From Spirosoma sordidisoli (lineage in GTDB: Bacteria > Bacteroidota > Bacteroidia > Cytophagales > Spirosomataceae): 64,000 bases of DNA. The stretch lies in NCBI RefSeq assembly GCF_004138325.1, contig NZ_SBLB01000014.1, forward strand, positions 1 through 64,000, read 5' to 3'. Both the position numbers and the translations under genes were made by a program. Shown piece after piece: positions 17,665 through 26,337 of this stretch (its first letter is position 1; each line of letters begins with the position of its first letter). Below the pieces are notes generated by a model that was not told the DNA's origin, did not search any database, and saw only the letters and a program-made list of their open reading frames with translations.

Positions 17665-17672
17665 CAAAGGTA
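17665..17672 (-). promoter_or_regulatory. -7 promoter box, possible leaderless start
   Basis: TACCTTTG on the minus strand ends 5 nt before GTG 17659. A TTG lies upstream, but at 15 rather than 19 bp, so the promoter is weaker than consensus. If used, the transcript would begin at or next to the start codon. Confidence 0.45.
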
Positions 17673-17705
17673 CGGTAATAACTTATGCAACAGGTAGTCA
17701 AAAAG

Positions 17706-17755
17706 AAAACCGATTAGCCCACTCTTAAACTGTAGTAAGCGGGCTAATCGGTTTT
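17706..17755 (-). terminator. Rho-independent terminator of the copper-storage gene
   Basis: A 15-bp perfect stem (AAAACCGATTAGCCC / GGGCTAATCGGTTTT) with a 20-nt loop is followed on the minus strand by CTTTTTG. It begins 7 bp after the stop of the Csp gene. Confidence 0.8.
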
Positions 17756-17761
17756 GCTTGA

Positions 17762-18130
17762 TTAGGCGGTCATGCTGTGAGCACCCTGAGCCATTTTTCG
17801 ACAGGCTTCCGCGCACCGGCGGCAGGCTTCGGCACACTGGCGGCAGTGATCCATGTGGGCCGCGTGTTTTTCACACTCGGTAGCACAGGCTTCACAGATA
17901 TGAGCGCAAAGCTGGCATACATCAGCCGCGTGAACACTACCACTGGCCATGAATGAAACAGCCGTGTAACAGATCTTGGCGCAGTCACGGTCAAGCCGAA
18001 TGCAGTCCACCATCATCGATACGTCCTGTTCGGATAGACAGGCTTCGGCGCAGGCATCGCAGCTGACAGCGCAGGCCTGACAGGCTTCGATGCAATCCTG
18101 ATACTGTTGAGGGGCTAAGGCAGTTGTCAT
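17762..18130 (-). CDS. Four-helix-bundle copper storage protein (Csp3/DUF326-like)
   Basis: This 122-residue protein without a signal peptide has 19 cysteines placed mostly as CxxxC or CxxC along helices (DCIEACQACAVSCDACAEAC; DCIRLDRDCAKIC; DVCQLCAHICEACATEC; HCRQCAEACRRCAEAC). This is the pattern of Csp-type proteins, in which the cysteines line a four-helix bundle and bind many Cu(I) ions. Lack of an export signal points to the cytosolic Csp3 kind. It diverges from the gene at 18321, whose promoter carries the copper-regulon motif. No matching motif was found in this direction. Confidence 0.9.
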   Translation of the reverse strand: MTTALAPQQYQDCIEACQACAVSCDACAEACLSEQDVSMMVDCIRLDRDCAKICYTAVSFMASGSVHAADVCQLCAHICEACATECEKHAAHMDHCRQCAEACRRCAEACRKMAQGAHSMTA

Positions 18131-18255
18131 ACTTAAAATAAATTTGAGGTTTTGTTTCTACGTGATTAACAAGTTGTATGAAGTAAGGTTTTTCTTCCCT
18201 GACCACTCGATAGGATAATAGGAGTAAACGACTGACCTTGACAGACAAACGAAAA

Positions 18256-18316
18256 GTTTTATAAGCCACTCGTAAAATCTTACAACACTACTTATTCAGA
18301 ATAACCCCTATGTTTG
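18256..18316 (+). promoter_or_regulatory. Copper-regulon motif and -7 box before the HYC_CC_PP gene
   Basis: Half-sites GTTTTATAAG (18256-18265) and ATCTTACAAC (18277-18286) are direct repeats 21 bp apart. The -7 box TATGTTTG lies at 18309-18316, its TTTG 36 bp from the start of half-site 2. GTG 18321 follows after 4 nt. Confidence 0.65.
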
Positions 18317-18320
18317 CAGC

Positions 18321-18782
18321 GTGAAAAACCCTGTTGTCCATCGGTCCTGGTTTACTCGTCTGCTGTGTTTGTGGCTGGCGGGGTCCGTGCTGTTTGCCAG
18401 CAGTGGTTTCGTCGTGGTGGACCACTGGTGCCAAATGAGTGGCAAGAAGGTCGAGAGCCACCTAATGCCCAAGGCGTGTTTAAAAGCCTGTTCAGAGGAA
18501 GCCGCCTGTCCGCATGACAAATCAACCCGGACAATTCACAGAACACCCTGTTGTAAGGAAGTCGCTCGGTATGAACACTTAAAAACCGAACAATCGAACG
18601 CTGTTCACGCTATCGAGGTGAACCCGATTATCAGTGATCTTCCCTCTTTTGCCCAGGTAGCGCGGTTCCTATCCGTGTTATTACCGATTAGTGAGCCTTC
18701 CTCTGCTCCCCAACAGCCCGACGATCCGTTAATCCGATCTGGGCGTTTCCGATTAACCTCTCTCTGTAGTTGGCTTATTTGA
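18321..18782 (+). CDS. HYC_CC_PP-family exported protein
   Basis: The protein has 153 residues from GTG. A signal peptide (LLCLWLAGSVLFASSG) is followed by VVDHWCQMSGKK, a variant of the HYC motif, then ACLKACSEEAACPHDK, the CC pair in TPCCKEV, and a Pro-containing end PSSAPQQPDDP. These are the marks of the HYC_CC_PP family of Bacteroidota, small periplasmic proteins seen near copper genes. Cys and His residues probably bind copper. The start codon lies 4 nt after the -7 box, suggesting a leaderless transcript. It has its own copy of the bipartite motif. Confidence 0.7.
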   Translation: MKNPVVHRSWFTRLLCLWLAGSVLFASSGFVVVDHWCQMSGKKVESHLMPKACLKACSEEAACPHDKSTRTIHRTPCCKEVARYEHLKTEQSNAVHAIEVNPIISDLPSFAQVARFLSVLLPISEPSSAPQQPDDPLIRSGRFRLTSLCSWLI

Positions 18783-18948
18783 GCCGATTCGTTCGTGCCA
18801 TTACCGCTGGCAGACGCATCAGTGCGTCTTGGTCTGCGGCTTTTGGCATGTAGTCTCTCCACCTGGCATCATCTTACGTCTGTTCGGATATACATCCGTC
18901 GTATGGCAATCCGGTATTTCTATAAAATTCAACAAACCTACTAAAACA

Positions 18949-20025
18949 ATGACTAAGTACACTAAACTGGTGGCATTACTGCCGCTTATCCCCCTTGCAG
19001 GTTGCATGAACATGGACAACATGAACGCAACTCAGCCAATGCTGAACATCAACTACCCAGCCGCCTACGTGGTCAATGCTGAGGGAAATAGCCTGTCGGT
19101 TATTGACTTAACCGGGCAGCAGGTGAAAGAAACTATTTCGTTTGGGGACGCTTCTATGACCGGCATGAACATGAGCAACATGATTATGTGGCCGCACCAT
19201 ATTTACCTTTCGCCCGATGGCAGCAAACTGGGCATCGGTGTGCCAGGCATGGACCTCAGTGCCGGGCATACGGGGGGAACAACCGGCATGAATGGCCGTG
19301 TATTGGTCGTCAACCCGGTAACGGGCCAAACAGCCCAAAACCAGCAAACTCCGGTGATGAACCATAACGCCGTTTTCTCCGCCGATGGAACTGAAATCTG
19401 GACTTCCCAAATGGATATGACGGGCAAGGTACTGGTTTATAACGCCGGTACAATGGCCCTGAAAAATACCATTACGGTCGGTATGGAACCCGCCGAGGTA
19501 ACGATGTCATCCAATGGGCAGTATGCGTTTGTTGCCAATGGCATGAGCAACTCGGTGTCGGTCATTAAGGTTTCCGACAAGTCGGTGGCGAAGACCATTG
19601 CCGTTGGTGAGGACCCGGTTGGTGCCTGGCCGGGCGCGGATGGCAAGATGTACGTGGATAATGAAAAAGGCCAAAGCATCAGCGTCATTGACGTAAACAC
19701 GCTGTCGATGGTCGAAACCGTGAAACTGGGCTTCACACCGGGCTATGCCGCTTATCATCCTACTCGTAACGAACTCTGGGTGAGTCAGGCCGGGACGGGT
19801 ACTAAAGTAGTCATCTTCGAGCGAATGAATGGGGCCTGGATGAAGATGAGCGAGGTCCAAACGGGCCTGGATGCTCACGCCATCGCCTTCACCAAAGATG
19901 GAGCCACGGGCTATGTCACCAATCAGGGGGCCGCAACGGTATCTGTTCTGGACGTAGCCAAGCGCACTAAAATCAAAGACATTTCAGTGGGCAAGAAGCC
20001 CAACGGTATTGTGCTTAAGTATTAA
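18949..20025 (+). CDS. YncE-like seven-bladed beta-propeller lipoprotein
   Basis: A 358-residue protein with a lipobox (LIPLAGCMNMDNMN). The mature part has repeated blades such as AYVVNAEGNSLSVIDLTGQQV, YAFVANGMSNSVSVIKVSDKS, MYVDNEKGQSISVIDVNTL and GYVTNQGAATVSVLDVAK, typical of YncE/YVTN propellers. An unusual Met-rich stretch (MTGMNMSNMIMW and the NMDNMN start) could bind Cu(I). It is the first gene of the plus-strand run up to 26261; ATG 18949 was chosen because a signal peptide follows it. The upstream 166 bp hold a weak hairpin at 18812-18829, and I see no matching copper motif there. YncE-like proteins may bind metal or redox partners; the function is unproven. Confidence 0.8.
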   Translation: MTKYTKLVALLPLIPLAGCMNMDNMNATQPMLNINYPAAYVVNAEGNSLSVIDLTGQQVKETISFGDASMTGMNMSNMIMWPHHIYLSPDGSKLGIGVPGMDLSAGHTGGTTGMNGRVLVVNPVTGQTAQNQQTPVMNHNAVFSADGTEIWTSQMDMTGKVLVYNAGTMALKNTITVGMEPAEVTMSSNGQYAFVANGMSNSVSVIKVSDKSVAKTIAVGEDPVGAWPGADGKMYVDNEKGQSISVIDVNTLSMVETVKLGFTPGYAAYHPTRNELWVSQAGTGTKVVIFERMNGAWMKMSEVQTGLDAHAIAFTKDGATGYVTNQGAATVSVLDVAKRTKIKDISVGKKPNGIVLKY

Positions 20026-20039
20026 TCGGACCAATTCAC

Positions 20040-20906
20040 ATGACCAATTACCTGACTAAATCAACGCTGGCTATTACCCTGCTGGCTGGCGTAATGGCCC
20101 GGCCCGCGTCGGCTCAACTGAGTATGCCCGAGCCATCGCCATCGGCCACGGTGACGCAGAAAATCGGCTTTACCGATCTAACAATCAAGTACGCCCGCCC
20201 GGCGGTGAAGGGCCGAACTATCTTCGGGAAACTGGTTCCCTACGGCGAGTTGTGGCGTACCGGCGCGTCGGATGCCACCATCCTGACCGTCTCCGACCCG
20301 ATGACTGTAGCCGGAAAACCGCTGCCCGCCGGGAAGTATTCGCTCTTCACCATTCCCACCCGCACCGAGTGGACGGTGATCCTGAATTCCTACACCGAAG
20401 GACACGGCACGACGGGCTACGACGCAAAAAACGATGTGCTGCGGTTTACCGTCAAACCCGATTCGTCGGCGCGGTTCTACGAATCGTTCACTATAGAAAT
20501 GCAGGATGTGGTGAAAAATCAGGCGAATCTGTACCTGACCTGGGCCAATACGTCAGTTCATTTCCCGCTCGTGAGCAATGCCGATGAGCGGATTACGGCC
20601 GATATTCTGAAGCGCACAACCTCGGCTACCGACGAGGAGCCGGGCGTATTTTACCAGTCGGCCCTGTATTATTTCGACGCAGGCAAAGACCCGAAACAGG
20701 CGTTGGTCTGGGCCACCAAAGCCGCCACCCTCAAACCGGCCTTCAACTACCTGCACCTCCAGGCTAAGTTGCTGGCACAAACAGGCGATTATAAAGCGGC
20801 CATTGCTGCTGCCCGCAAATCGTCGGAATTAGCCGCCGAAAAGAAGTTTACCGAGTTCGTCACGCTGAACAATCAACTGATTGCCGGGTGGGAGAAGAAA
20901 CTGTGA
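20040..20906 (+). CDS. DUF2911 exported protein
   Basis: A 288-residue protein with a signal peptide (TLAITLLAGVMARPASAQ). The DUF2911 domain spans about residues 28-165: KIGFTDLTIKYARPAVKGR, GKLVPYGELWRTGASD, KPLPAGKYSLFTIPT and WTVILNS. A C-terminal helical part (ALYYFDAGKDPKQALVWATK onward) looks like TPR repeats. It begins 14 bp after the propeller gene, so it is in the same transcript. DUF2911 proteins are periplasmic and uncharacterised. Confidence 0.85.
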   Translation: MTNYLTKSTLAITLLAGVMARPASAQLSMPEPSPSATVTQKIGFTDLTIKYARPAVKGRTIFGKLVPYGELWRTGASDATILTVSDPMTVAGKPLPAGKYSLFTIPTRTEWTVILNSYTEGHGTTGYDAKNDVLRFTVKPDSSARFYESFTIEMQDVVKNQANLYLTWANTSVHFPLVSNADERITADILKRTTSATDEEPGVFYQSALYYFDAGKDPKQALVWATKAATLKPAFNYLHLQAKLLAQTGDYKAAIAAARKSSELAAEKKFTEFVTLNNQLIAGWEKKL

Positions 20907-20910
20907 CTGT

Positions 20911-21579
20911 ATGAAAACGCCTTCTCCGACTTACAAACCAGCCCTGCGTTGGAACGGCCTGACCCGGTTTTACGACCAAATCATGGCCCTGACTATGCGA
21001 GAAGACCTCTTCCGAATGCTGTTGCTTGACCCAATACGGGATCAAAAGCCGCATTACGTACTGGATGTCGGTTGCGGTACGGGGACACAAGCTCTGCTGT
21101 TGCATCGACTCTTTCCTGATGCCAGCGTTTTTGGTCTTGATGGTGACGAGACCGTTTTGGCAATTGCCAGGCAAAAACACGCCCACGCCGGGTGGCCCGT
21201 GACACTGGAACAGGGACTTTCGACGGCCCTACCTTATCCCGATGGAAGCATGGACATTGTGACCTGTAGCTTATTGCTCCATCACTTGTCGGATACAGAC
21301 AAAAAACAGTCGATCCGGGAGATGTGGCGGGTGTTGGTACCGGGTGGCGCACTTGCCTTAGCGGATTGGGGGAAACCCGCCAACGATGCCATGCGGCTGC
21401 TGTTCTACGGGCTTCAACTCTTCGACGGTTTTGATACAACCAGGGCGAATGAGCGTGGGCTTATACCAACTATGCTCTATGATGGTGGTTTTCGGCAGAT
21501 TACTCAGACCGGACAGGTTAACACTCTTTTTGGAACAATGGTCATGCACTATGCAGTCAAACCAACCTACATTAATTAA
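20911..21579 (+). CDS. Class I SAM-dependent methyltransferase (UbiE-like)
   Basis: A 222-residue protein with the SAM-binding motif I YVLDVGCGTGTQALLL (around residue 50), acidic motif II VFGLDGDETVLAIA, motif post-I ALPYPDGSMDIVTCSLLLHHL and MWRVLVPGGALALADWG. These resemble UbiE/COQ5-type enzymes, but the substrate is unknown. It starts 4 bp after the DUF2911 stop, so it belongs to the operon. ATG 20911 is preferred over the upstream in-frame start at 20881, which lies inside the DUF2911 gene. One of two methyltransferases in copper loci in this window. Confidence 0.82.
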   Translation: MKTPSPTYKPALRWNGLTRFYDQIMALTMREDLFRMLLLDPIRDQKPHYVLDVGCGTGTQALLLHRLFPDASVFGLDGDETVLAIARQKHAHAGWPVTLEQGLSTALPYPDGSMDIVTCSLLLHHLSDTDKKQSIREMWRVLVPGGALALADWGKPANDAMRLLFYGLQLFDGFDTTRANERGLIPTMLYDGGFRQITQTGQVNTLFGTMVMHYAVKPTYIN

Positions 21580-21590
21580 ACGACAATACG

Positions 21591-22034
21591 ATGAAAACCA
21601 AATCCCTGTTTTTTGCCCTGTTCGCCCTGCTGTTGGGCGCGCCTTCGCTGTTGCTGGCCCAGTCAGCCAACTACAAAAATCCCATGAGCATCAATGCCAG
21701 TGGGCAGGTTAAAGACGGCACCGGCGCTACGGTTGGCACGGTTTCCAAAGACCGGATGATTATGGATGCTAAGGGCCAGAAAATCGCTTTCGTGGATGGG
21801 CAAGGCAACTTAGTAGATGCCAAAACGGGCAAAAAAATGGGGCGTATGGGGAAAGATGGCAAAACATACATGGATGCCAACGGCGATCTGATGTTCACCA
21901 TTAAAGACAACGCCGATGAGACTTGCGACATCGTTGATGCAAATGGTAAAAAGATTGGTAACGTACACGACAGCTACAAAGGCTCGGCTTGTGCGCTGCA
22001 TTGCTTTCAGGCCGGGCATACGCATAAACAATAA
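21591..22034 (+). CDS. Exported repetitive beta-rich protein
   Basis: A 147-residue protein with a signal peptide (FFALFALLLGAPSLLLAQ). The mature region has degenerate repeats in which a Gly-Lys turn joins short strands: DGTGATVGTVSKDRMIMDAKG, KIAFVDGQGNLVDAKTGKKM, KDGKTYMDANGDLMFTIKDN, IVDANGKKIGNVH. This suggests a small beta-roll or sheet. The C-terminus has CALHCFQAGHTHK, a possible metal site. The gene starts 11 bp after the methyltransferase stop. I do not know a named family. Confidence 0.65.
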   Translation: MKTKSLFFALFALLLGAPSLLLAQSANYKNPMSINASGQVKDGTGATVGTVSKDRMIMDAKGQKIAFVDGQGNLVDAKTGKKMGRMGKDGKTYMDANGDLMFTIKDNADETCDIVDANGKKIGNVHDSYKGSACALHCFQAGHTHKQ

Positions 22035-22093
22035 GTCTGGGTAACGATAACGACTCTTTTGGGTACGCTAATCAACCGACACATACTACTGCA

Positions 22094-22810
22094 ATGAAAC
22101 AACGACACATAGTTTGGGTATTGCTGCTCCTGGTGGCATCGGTTCAAATCAGTTTTGGGCATGGCGGCCACAAAAAGAAGAAAGCTCCGATAGACTCGGC
22201 CCGCCACGATTCGGCCATGACCTCGGCCCTGCCGATGACTCACGCAGGTACGGCTGCCGATAGTATGCACATGGACCAGGTACAGGCAATGGCTCCCATG
22301 CCTGCACCCTTAGCAGATTACCCAACGTATCACCCGATGGTCGTGCATATTCCCATTATTCTGTTGCTATTGGCCGCGCTGTTGCAATTGGTTGTGTTCA
22401 TCAAACCGTCCAGCCCACTGAACTGGCTGACCTGTCTGATCGCACTGGGTGGAACGGTGGGGGCTTACGTGGCGGGTACGTTTGTGCATCCCCATACGGA
22501 TGGATTGAGCGATGCCGCTCAGTTGGCACTGGAAACTCACGAAACCTACGCCGATTACACCCTCTGGCTCGGACTGGCCGGTACGGTGCTGAAAGGCGTA
22601 ACGCTCTGGCGACCGCTGAAGTGGCTGGAAGGTGTTACGGCCCTGGTTCTCGTCGGGGCCGGTATTGCCGTGGGCCTGGCCGGGCATCAGGGCGGAGCCT
22701 TGACGTACCTATACGGCATCGGGCCGCGCGGGGCTTATCTTGAACAGCATGAGGAAGGTGCTGCTGATGGCAATCGGCACGAACACAAACATCCAGACGA
22801 GGCAAAGTAA
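22094..22810 (+). CDS. DUF2231 membrane protein with His/Met-rich N-terminus
   Basis: The 238-residue protein has a signal-like N-terminal segment, a Lys/His-rich and Met-rich linker (FGHGGHKKKKAP; DSMHMDQVQAMAPM), then the DUF2231 core: YPTYHPMVVHIPIILLLLAALL, LNWLTCLIALGGTVGAYVAG, and ALETHETYADYTLWLG, a four-helix pattern with conserved His and Glu. It ends GAADGNRHEHKHPDEAK, again His-rich. DUF2231 proteins may carry haem or copper, which is unproven. It lies 6 bp upstream of the PepSY gene. Confidence 0.8.
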   Translation: MKQRHIVWVLLLLVASVQISFGHGGHKKKKAPIDSARHDSAMTSALPMTHAGTAADSMHMDQVQAMAPMPAPLADYPTYHPMVVHIPIILLLLAALLQLVVFIKPSSPLNWLTCLIALGGTVGAYVAGTFVHPHTDGLSDAAQLALETHETYADYTLWLGLAGTVLKGVTLWRPLKWLEGVTALVLVGAGIAVGLAGHQGGALTYLYGIGPRGAYLEQHEEGAADGNRHEHKHPDEAK

Positions 22811-22816
22811 GTACGA

Positions 22817-23596
22817 ATGAATCGAACCTGGCATTTACGCATTCGCAAAACGCACCGCTATCTGGGGGTGTTCATCGGCATCCAGTTTCTGCTCTGGACG
22901 GTGGGTGGCCTATACTTTAGCTGGTCGAACCTCGACGACATTCACGGCGATCACCTCAAACGCCCGGCTGTCGGCTTTCCAGCCTCATTATCGCTGGTTT
23001 CCCCATCGGTTCCCCTGCAGACGTTGCGGCAAAAAGGCACAGACTCCATTCTGAGCGTGGCCCTGATCGAGGTTCAGAACCAGCCGCTTTATCAGGTGAG
23101 TTACCGAATGCAACACGACAAGGGCCACGCTATGACACACACGCAACTGGCTGATGCCCGAACCGGCGAGTTGCGGGGTGAACTGACGCAGGCTGAGGCT
23201 ACTGCGTTGGCCAGACAACGCTTCGTGGGGCCATCTACCGTCGAGCGAGTCGAGTACCTGACGAGCACCAACGGCCACCACGAATACCGCGAAAAACCCC
23301 TGCCTGCCTACGCCGTAACGTTTCGGCAACCGGCACACGCGACGGTTTATGTGGCTGCCCAGTTGGGGACGGTGCAGAGCGTTCGCACCGATCCCTGGCG
23401 AATATTCGACCTGTTGTGGATGCTGCACACGATGGACTACGAAGGCCGCGACGACATCAACAACGGCTTACTGCGGGCTTTCTCTATTCTGGGCCTGTTA
23501 ACCATCACGTCAGGGTTCGCGCTCTATTTTGTTTCCTCGCCCCAACTCCGACGAAAGAAAGTTAATCGCCCTAAACCAATTACACTTCAGTCATGA
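22817..23596 (+). CDS. PepSY-domain membrane protein
   Basis: The 259-residue protein has an N-terminal helix (LRIRKTHRYLGVFIGIQFLLWTVGGLYFSW), periplasmic PepSY segments (EATALARQRFVGPSTVERVEYL; VYVAAQLGTVQSVRTDPWRIF) and a C-terminal helix with HTMDYEGRDDINNGLLRAFS. The layout is that of small PepSY-TM proteins that reduce ferric or cupric ions or support such activity. Two His pairs in the helices could bind haem. It overlaps the multicopper oxidase start by 4 bp, so translation is coupled. Confidence 0.78.
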   Translation: MNRTWHLRIRKTHRYLGVFIGIQFLLWTVGGLYFSWSNLDDIHGDHLKRPAVGFPASLSLVSPSVPLQTLRQKGTDSILSVALIEVQNQPLYQVSYRMQHDKGHAMTHTQLADARTGELRGELTQAEATALARQRFVGPSTVERVEYLTSTNGHHEYREKPLPAYAVTFRQPAHATVYVAAQLGTVQSVRTDPWRIFDLLWMLHTMDYEGRDDINNGLLRAFSILGLLTITSGFALYFVSSPQLRRKKVNRPKPITLQS

Positions 23597-25083
23597 ATCG
23601 ACAGGACTTTTTAAAAACACTGGGTCTGGGAGCCGTTGCGTCTGTTACCGGCTCGTCGCTGCTGACGGGTTGTAATACCCACGATATGTCGGGCATGAAC
23701 ATGACTCCCGGCATGGAAAACATGAGGCCATCGGTAACCGAAATTCCATTCACGACACCCCTTCGGTTTCCTGAAACAATTACGAACACCGGTCAGTTAA
23801 CGGCCAAATCGGTCATTGATGCCATTCTGCCCGGCAAAAATGCCCGGGTGCTGGGGTATCGGGGCGGTATGCTGGGGCCAACGATTCGGGTACAGAATGG
23901 CTCCGATGTTTCGCTGCGTTTCACCAACAACTTGGATGAAGAATCGAATATCCACTGGCATGGGCTACTGGTGCCTGCCGAGATGGACGGCCATCCGACT
24001 CAGTTAGTACAGGCAGGCGGCTCGTTTACCTATGCGTTCCGGCTGAATCAGGCCGCCAACATGGCCTGGTATCACCCGCATCCCCACGAGAAAACCGGTA
24101 AACAGGCGAATCTGGGGTTGGCCGGCATGATTATCGTCGAGACCCCCGCCGAACGCGCCCTCAACCTGCCATCGGGTGCTTACGAGCTTCCTTTAGTGAT
24201 TCAGGATAAGCGGTTAGATGGCAACGGCGCGCCCACCTACAGCCCCAGTATGGACGACGTGATGATGGGTTACATGGGCGAAACGATCATCGTTAATGGC
24301 GTTGCCGGTGCCGTTCAGACGGTCTCGACCCGGGTATACCGGTTGCGAATTGTCAACGGCTCCAACGGGCGCATCTATAATCTGGCTTTGAGCAACAACG
24401 CTCCCTTCTGGCTCATCGGCTCCGATGGTGGTCTGTTGCCGACTGCCGAACAGGTCACGGCCGTGCTTTTATCGCCCGGTGAACGCGCCGACCTGCTGGT
24501 GGATTTTAGTAAGGTTCCGGTAGGAACTGACGTGTTTCTGAAAAGCAACACCTTTGCCGGAGCTTCCTCGCAGGGCGGTCAGGCATTCAACATTCTCAAA
24601 TTTACGGTCAATAAAGCCGAAACCGACCCGTTTCAACTGCCCGCAGCACTTGGAATGGTCTCGCCCCTGTCAACGGCTTCAGCGACCAAAACCCGCCTGT
24701 TCGACATCGGTATTGCCATGGAAGGCATGAACGGTATGCCGATGCGCGGCATGCATACCATCGGTGGAAAAACGTACCTCGGCAGCCGGATTGACGAATC
24801 GGTTAAGCTGGGCGATACGGAAATCTGGGAGTTCGACAACAGCAAGGGCGACGAACCCCACCCCATGCACCTGCACAGTACGTTCTTCCAGGTGTTGAAC
24901 CGGGTTGGTGGGCGAAACACGCTGTATGCCACTGAAAAAGGCTGGAAAGACACCGTGCTGGTTATGCCCGGCGAGCGGGTACGCATTATCGCCCAGTTTA
25001 CGAAGCCTGGCCTGTTTGTCTTCCACTGCCATAACCTCGAACACGAGGACGATGGCATGATGCTCAACTTCCGGGTTAACTAA
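23593..25083 (+). CDS. Multicopper oxidase (CueO/copper oxidase type), lipoprotein
   Basis: The 496-residue protein has a signal and lipobox (GSSLLTGCNTHDMSGMNM). All copper sites are present: NIHWHGLLVPAEMDGHP (type 2/3), MAWYHPHPHEKTGKQ, EPHPMHLHSTFFQVL near residue 420, and FVFHCHNLEHEDDGMML with the type 1 Cys and axial Met. Three cupredoxin domains follow in order. A Met-rich stretch (GMNGMPMRGMHTIGG) near residue 380 resembles the CueO methionine helix that admits Cu(I). The likely function is periplasmic oxidation of Cu(I) to Cu(II). It overlaps the PepSY gene by 4 bp. Confidence 0.92.
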   Translation: MNRQDFLKTLGLGAVASVTGSSLLTGCNTHDMSGMNMTPGMENMRPSVTEIPFTTPLRFPETITNTGQLTAKSVIDAILPGKNARVLGYRGGMLGPTIRVQNGSDVSLRFTNNLDEESNIHWHGLLVPAEMDGHPTQLVQAGGSFTYAFRLNQAANMAWYHPHPHEKTGKQANLGLAGMIIVETPAERALNLPSGAYELPLVIQDKRLDGNGAPTYSPSMDDVMMGYMGETIIVNGVAGAVQTVSTRVYRLRIVNGSNGRIYNLALSNNAPFWLIGSDGGLLPTAEQVTAVLLSPGERADLLVDFSKVPVGTDVFLKSNTFAGASSQGGQAFNILKFTVNKAETDPFQLPAALGMVSPLSTASATKTRLFDIGIAMEGMNGMPMRGMHTIGGKTYLGSRIDESVKLGDTEIWEFDNSKGDEPHPMHLHSTFFQVLNRVGGRNTLYATEKGWKDTVLVMPGERVRIIAQFTKPGLFVFHCHNLEHEDDGMMLNFRVN

Positions 25084-25149
25084 TGCCAGGTAAGTCACTT
25101 AAATCAATTACCGTTTACTATTTGTTTCACTTAATTTTTTTTAACACTA

Positions 25150-25641
25150 ATGAAAACCAGTCGTTTCTCCGCCTTACGGTTCGCTGTGGCGGCTTTGAGT
25201 CTTTCCTTTGCTTCGGTGGCTGCGTCAGCGCAGAATACCGCCCCTGCACTGACCGCTTACTACGGCGTGAAAGATGCACTCGTTGCTACGGATGCGGCTA
25301 AAGCCAAAGCCCAGGCAACCTCGCTAACCGCAGCTTTGAGCAAGGTCGAAGCGGCCAAACTCTCAGCCGCCGATAAAAAAGCTTTAGCAATGGCTAAAAC
25401 CCACGCTGCCGCCATCGGCAAATCAACCGATGTGGACGATCAGCGGGCGCAGTTCGAGATGCTCTCCACCAGCATGATTTCGCTGGCTAAAGCCACCAAA
25501 CCCGCCAGGTCTTACGTGCAGTTCTGCCCGATGGCCGCCAACGGTAAAGGAGCCTCCTGGTTGAGCGACAAAAAAGAAGTTCGCAACCCCTACTATGGCG
25601 ACAAGATGCTGAAGTGCGGTTCGGTGAAAGAAGAAATTTAA
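25150..25641 (+). CDS. DUF3347 exported protein
   Basis: The 163-residue protein has a signal peptide and a helical DUF3347 domain (LTAYYGVKDALVATDAAKAK). Its C-terminal 40 residues include FCPMAANGKGASWLSDKKEV and NPYYGDKMLKCGSVKEEI. The last segment is very similar to the C-terminus of the second CusB at 36970, including the FCPMA/YCPMA motif and the final Cys. It probably binds copper through Cys, Met and His. It lies 66 bp after the multicopper oxidase and continues the run. Confidence 0.78.
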   Translation: MKTSRFSALRFAVAALSLSFASVAASAQNTAPALTAYYGVKDALVATDAAKAKAQATSLTAALSKVEAAKLSAADKKALAMAKTHAAAIGKSTDVDDQRAQFEMLSTSMISLAKATKPARSYVQFCPMAANGKGASWLSDKKEVRNPYYGDKMLKCGSVKEEI

Positions 25642-25645
25642 GGGA

Positions 25646-25681
25646 TTGCGCCCGGCCAGCCTACGAAATGGCCGGGCGCAA
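25646..25681 (+). terminator. Strong hairpin between the DUF3347 gene and the AraC regulator
   Basis: A perfect 13-bp stem (TTGCGCCCGGCCA / TGGCCGGGCGCAA) with a 10-nt loop starts 4 bp after the stop codon. It is followed by A-rich rather than T-rich DNA on the plus strand, so termination is not assured. It may instead reduce regulator expression. Confidence 0.5.
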
Positions 25682-25694
25682 AAAATAGTCTATA

Positions 25695-26261
25695 ATGGCC
25701 ATTCAGGAACTTCATATCAAAAACATGGTTTGTGACCGCTGCGTGCGGGCGGTCCGGCAGGAACTCGAACAACAGGGGTACGTGGTTCGCCATATCGAAC
25801 TGGGCCGGGCGGCTGTGGAAGGAACCCTGATTGAGCTGGCTGTGCTGGAGGAGGGATTAGCGGCATTGGGCTTTGAGCTGCTGACCGACCGGAACGCCCG
25901 AACGGTCAACCAGATTAAGTCGCTCATTATTGACCTTATTCAAAGCGGACAGATCGCTAAACTGAATATTACCCTGTCGGATTATCTCTCCCAACAACTG
26001 GGTAAAGACTACGCCCACCTGAGCCACATCTTTTCGACTACCGAACACATCACCATTGAGCGGTTTTGGATCATGCAGCGCGTTGAACGGGCCAAGGAAC
26101 TGTTGAGCTATCGGGAATTATCAATCAGTGAAATTGCCACCCAGTTAGGCTACAGCAGTCTATCCTATCTGTCCAATCAATTCAAACAGGTAACCGGCAT
26201 GACTCCGGCTACGTACCGCGACCTGAACGCACCTGACCGCAACCCGCTGGACTGGATTTAA
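25695..26261 (+). CDS. HMA-AraC transcription regulator 1
   Basis: A 188-residue protein. Residues 1-65 look like a small HMA-type ferredoxin fold with MVCDRC (Cys13, Cys16), followed by VRQELEQQGYVVRHIELG and a second strand. Residues about 85-180 are an AraC DNA-binding domain: two helix-turn-helix units, with the second containing SISEIATQLGYSSLSYLSNQFKQVTGMTPATYRD. The combination of a metal-binding HMA-like domain with AraC suggests a direct copper sensor. Two paralogs lie in this window. It follows the hairpin by 13 bp and may share the 18949 operon or be read separately. Confidence 0.85.
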   Translation: MAIQELHIKNMVCDRCVRAVRQELEQQGYVVRHIELGRAAVEGTLIELAVLEEGLAALGFELLTDRNARTVNQIKSLIIDLIQSGQIAKLNITLSDYLSQQLGKDYAHLSHIFSTTEHITIERFWIMQRVERAKELLSYRELSISEIATQLGYSSLSYLSNQFKQVTGMTPATYRDLNAPDRNPLDWI

Positions 26262-26280
26262 AGGATTAAACTAATCGGTT

Positions 26281-26322
26281 ACGAAAGCGGCCCGGTCAAT
26301 CACTTGACCGGGCCGCTTTCGT
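26281..26322. terminator. Bidirectional terminator
   Basis: A perfect 19-bp inverted repeat (ACGAAAGCGGCCCGGTCAA and its complement) with a 4-nt TCAC loop lies between convergent genes, the AraC regulator on plus and the Met/His-rich protein on minus. Confidence 0.8.
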
Positions 26323-26337
26323 ATGGGTGCATGAGCA

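Noticed and set aside
18131-18255. A copper motif for the storage protein gene in the minus direction
   Set aside because: TTCATACAAC (8 of 10) was seen, but no second half-site at 21-22 bp and no -7 box.
18812-18829. Small hairpin AGACGCA / TGCGTCT downstream of the HYC_CC_PP gene
   Set aside because: A 7-bp stem with a 4-nt loop and no T-run right after it is too weak to call a terminator with confidence.
18871-18880. ATCTTACGTC upstream of the YncE-like gene
   Set aside because: The AA positions are lost, no second half-site is found, and there is no TTTG at the expected distance.
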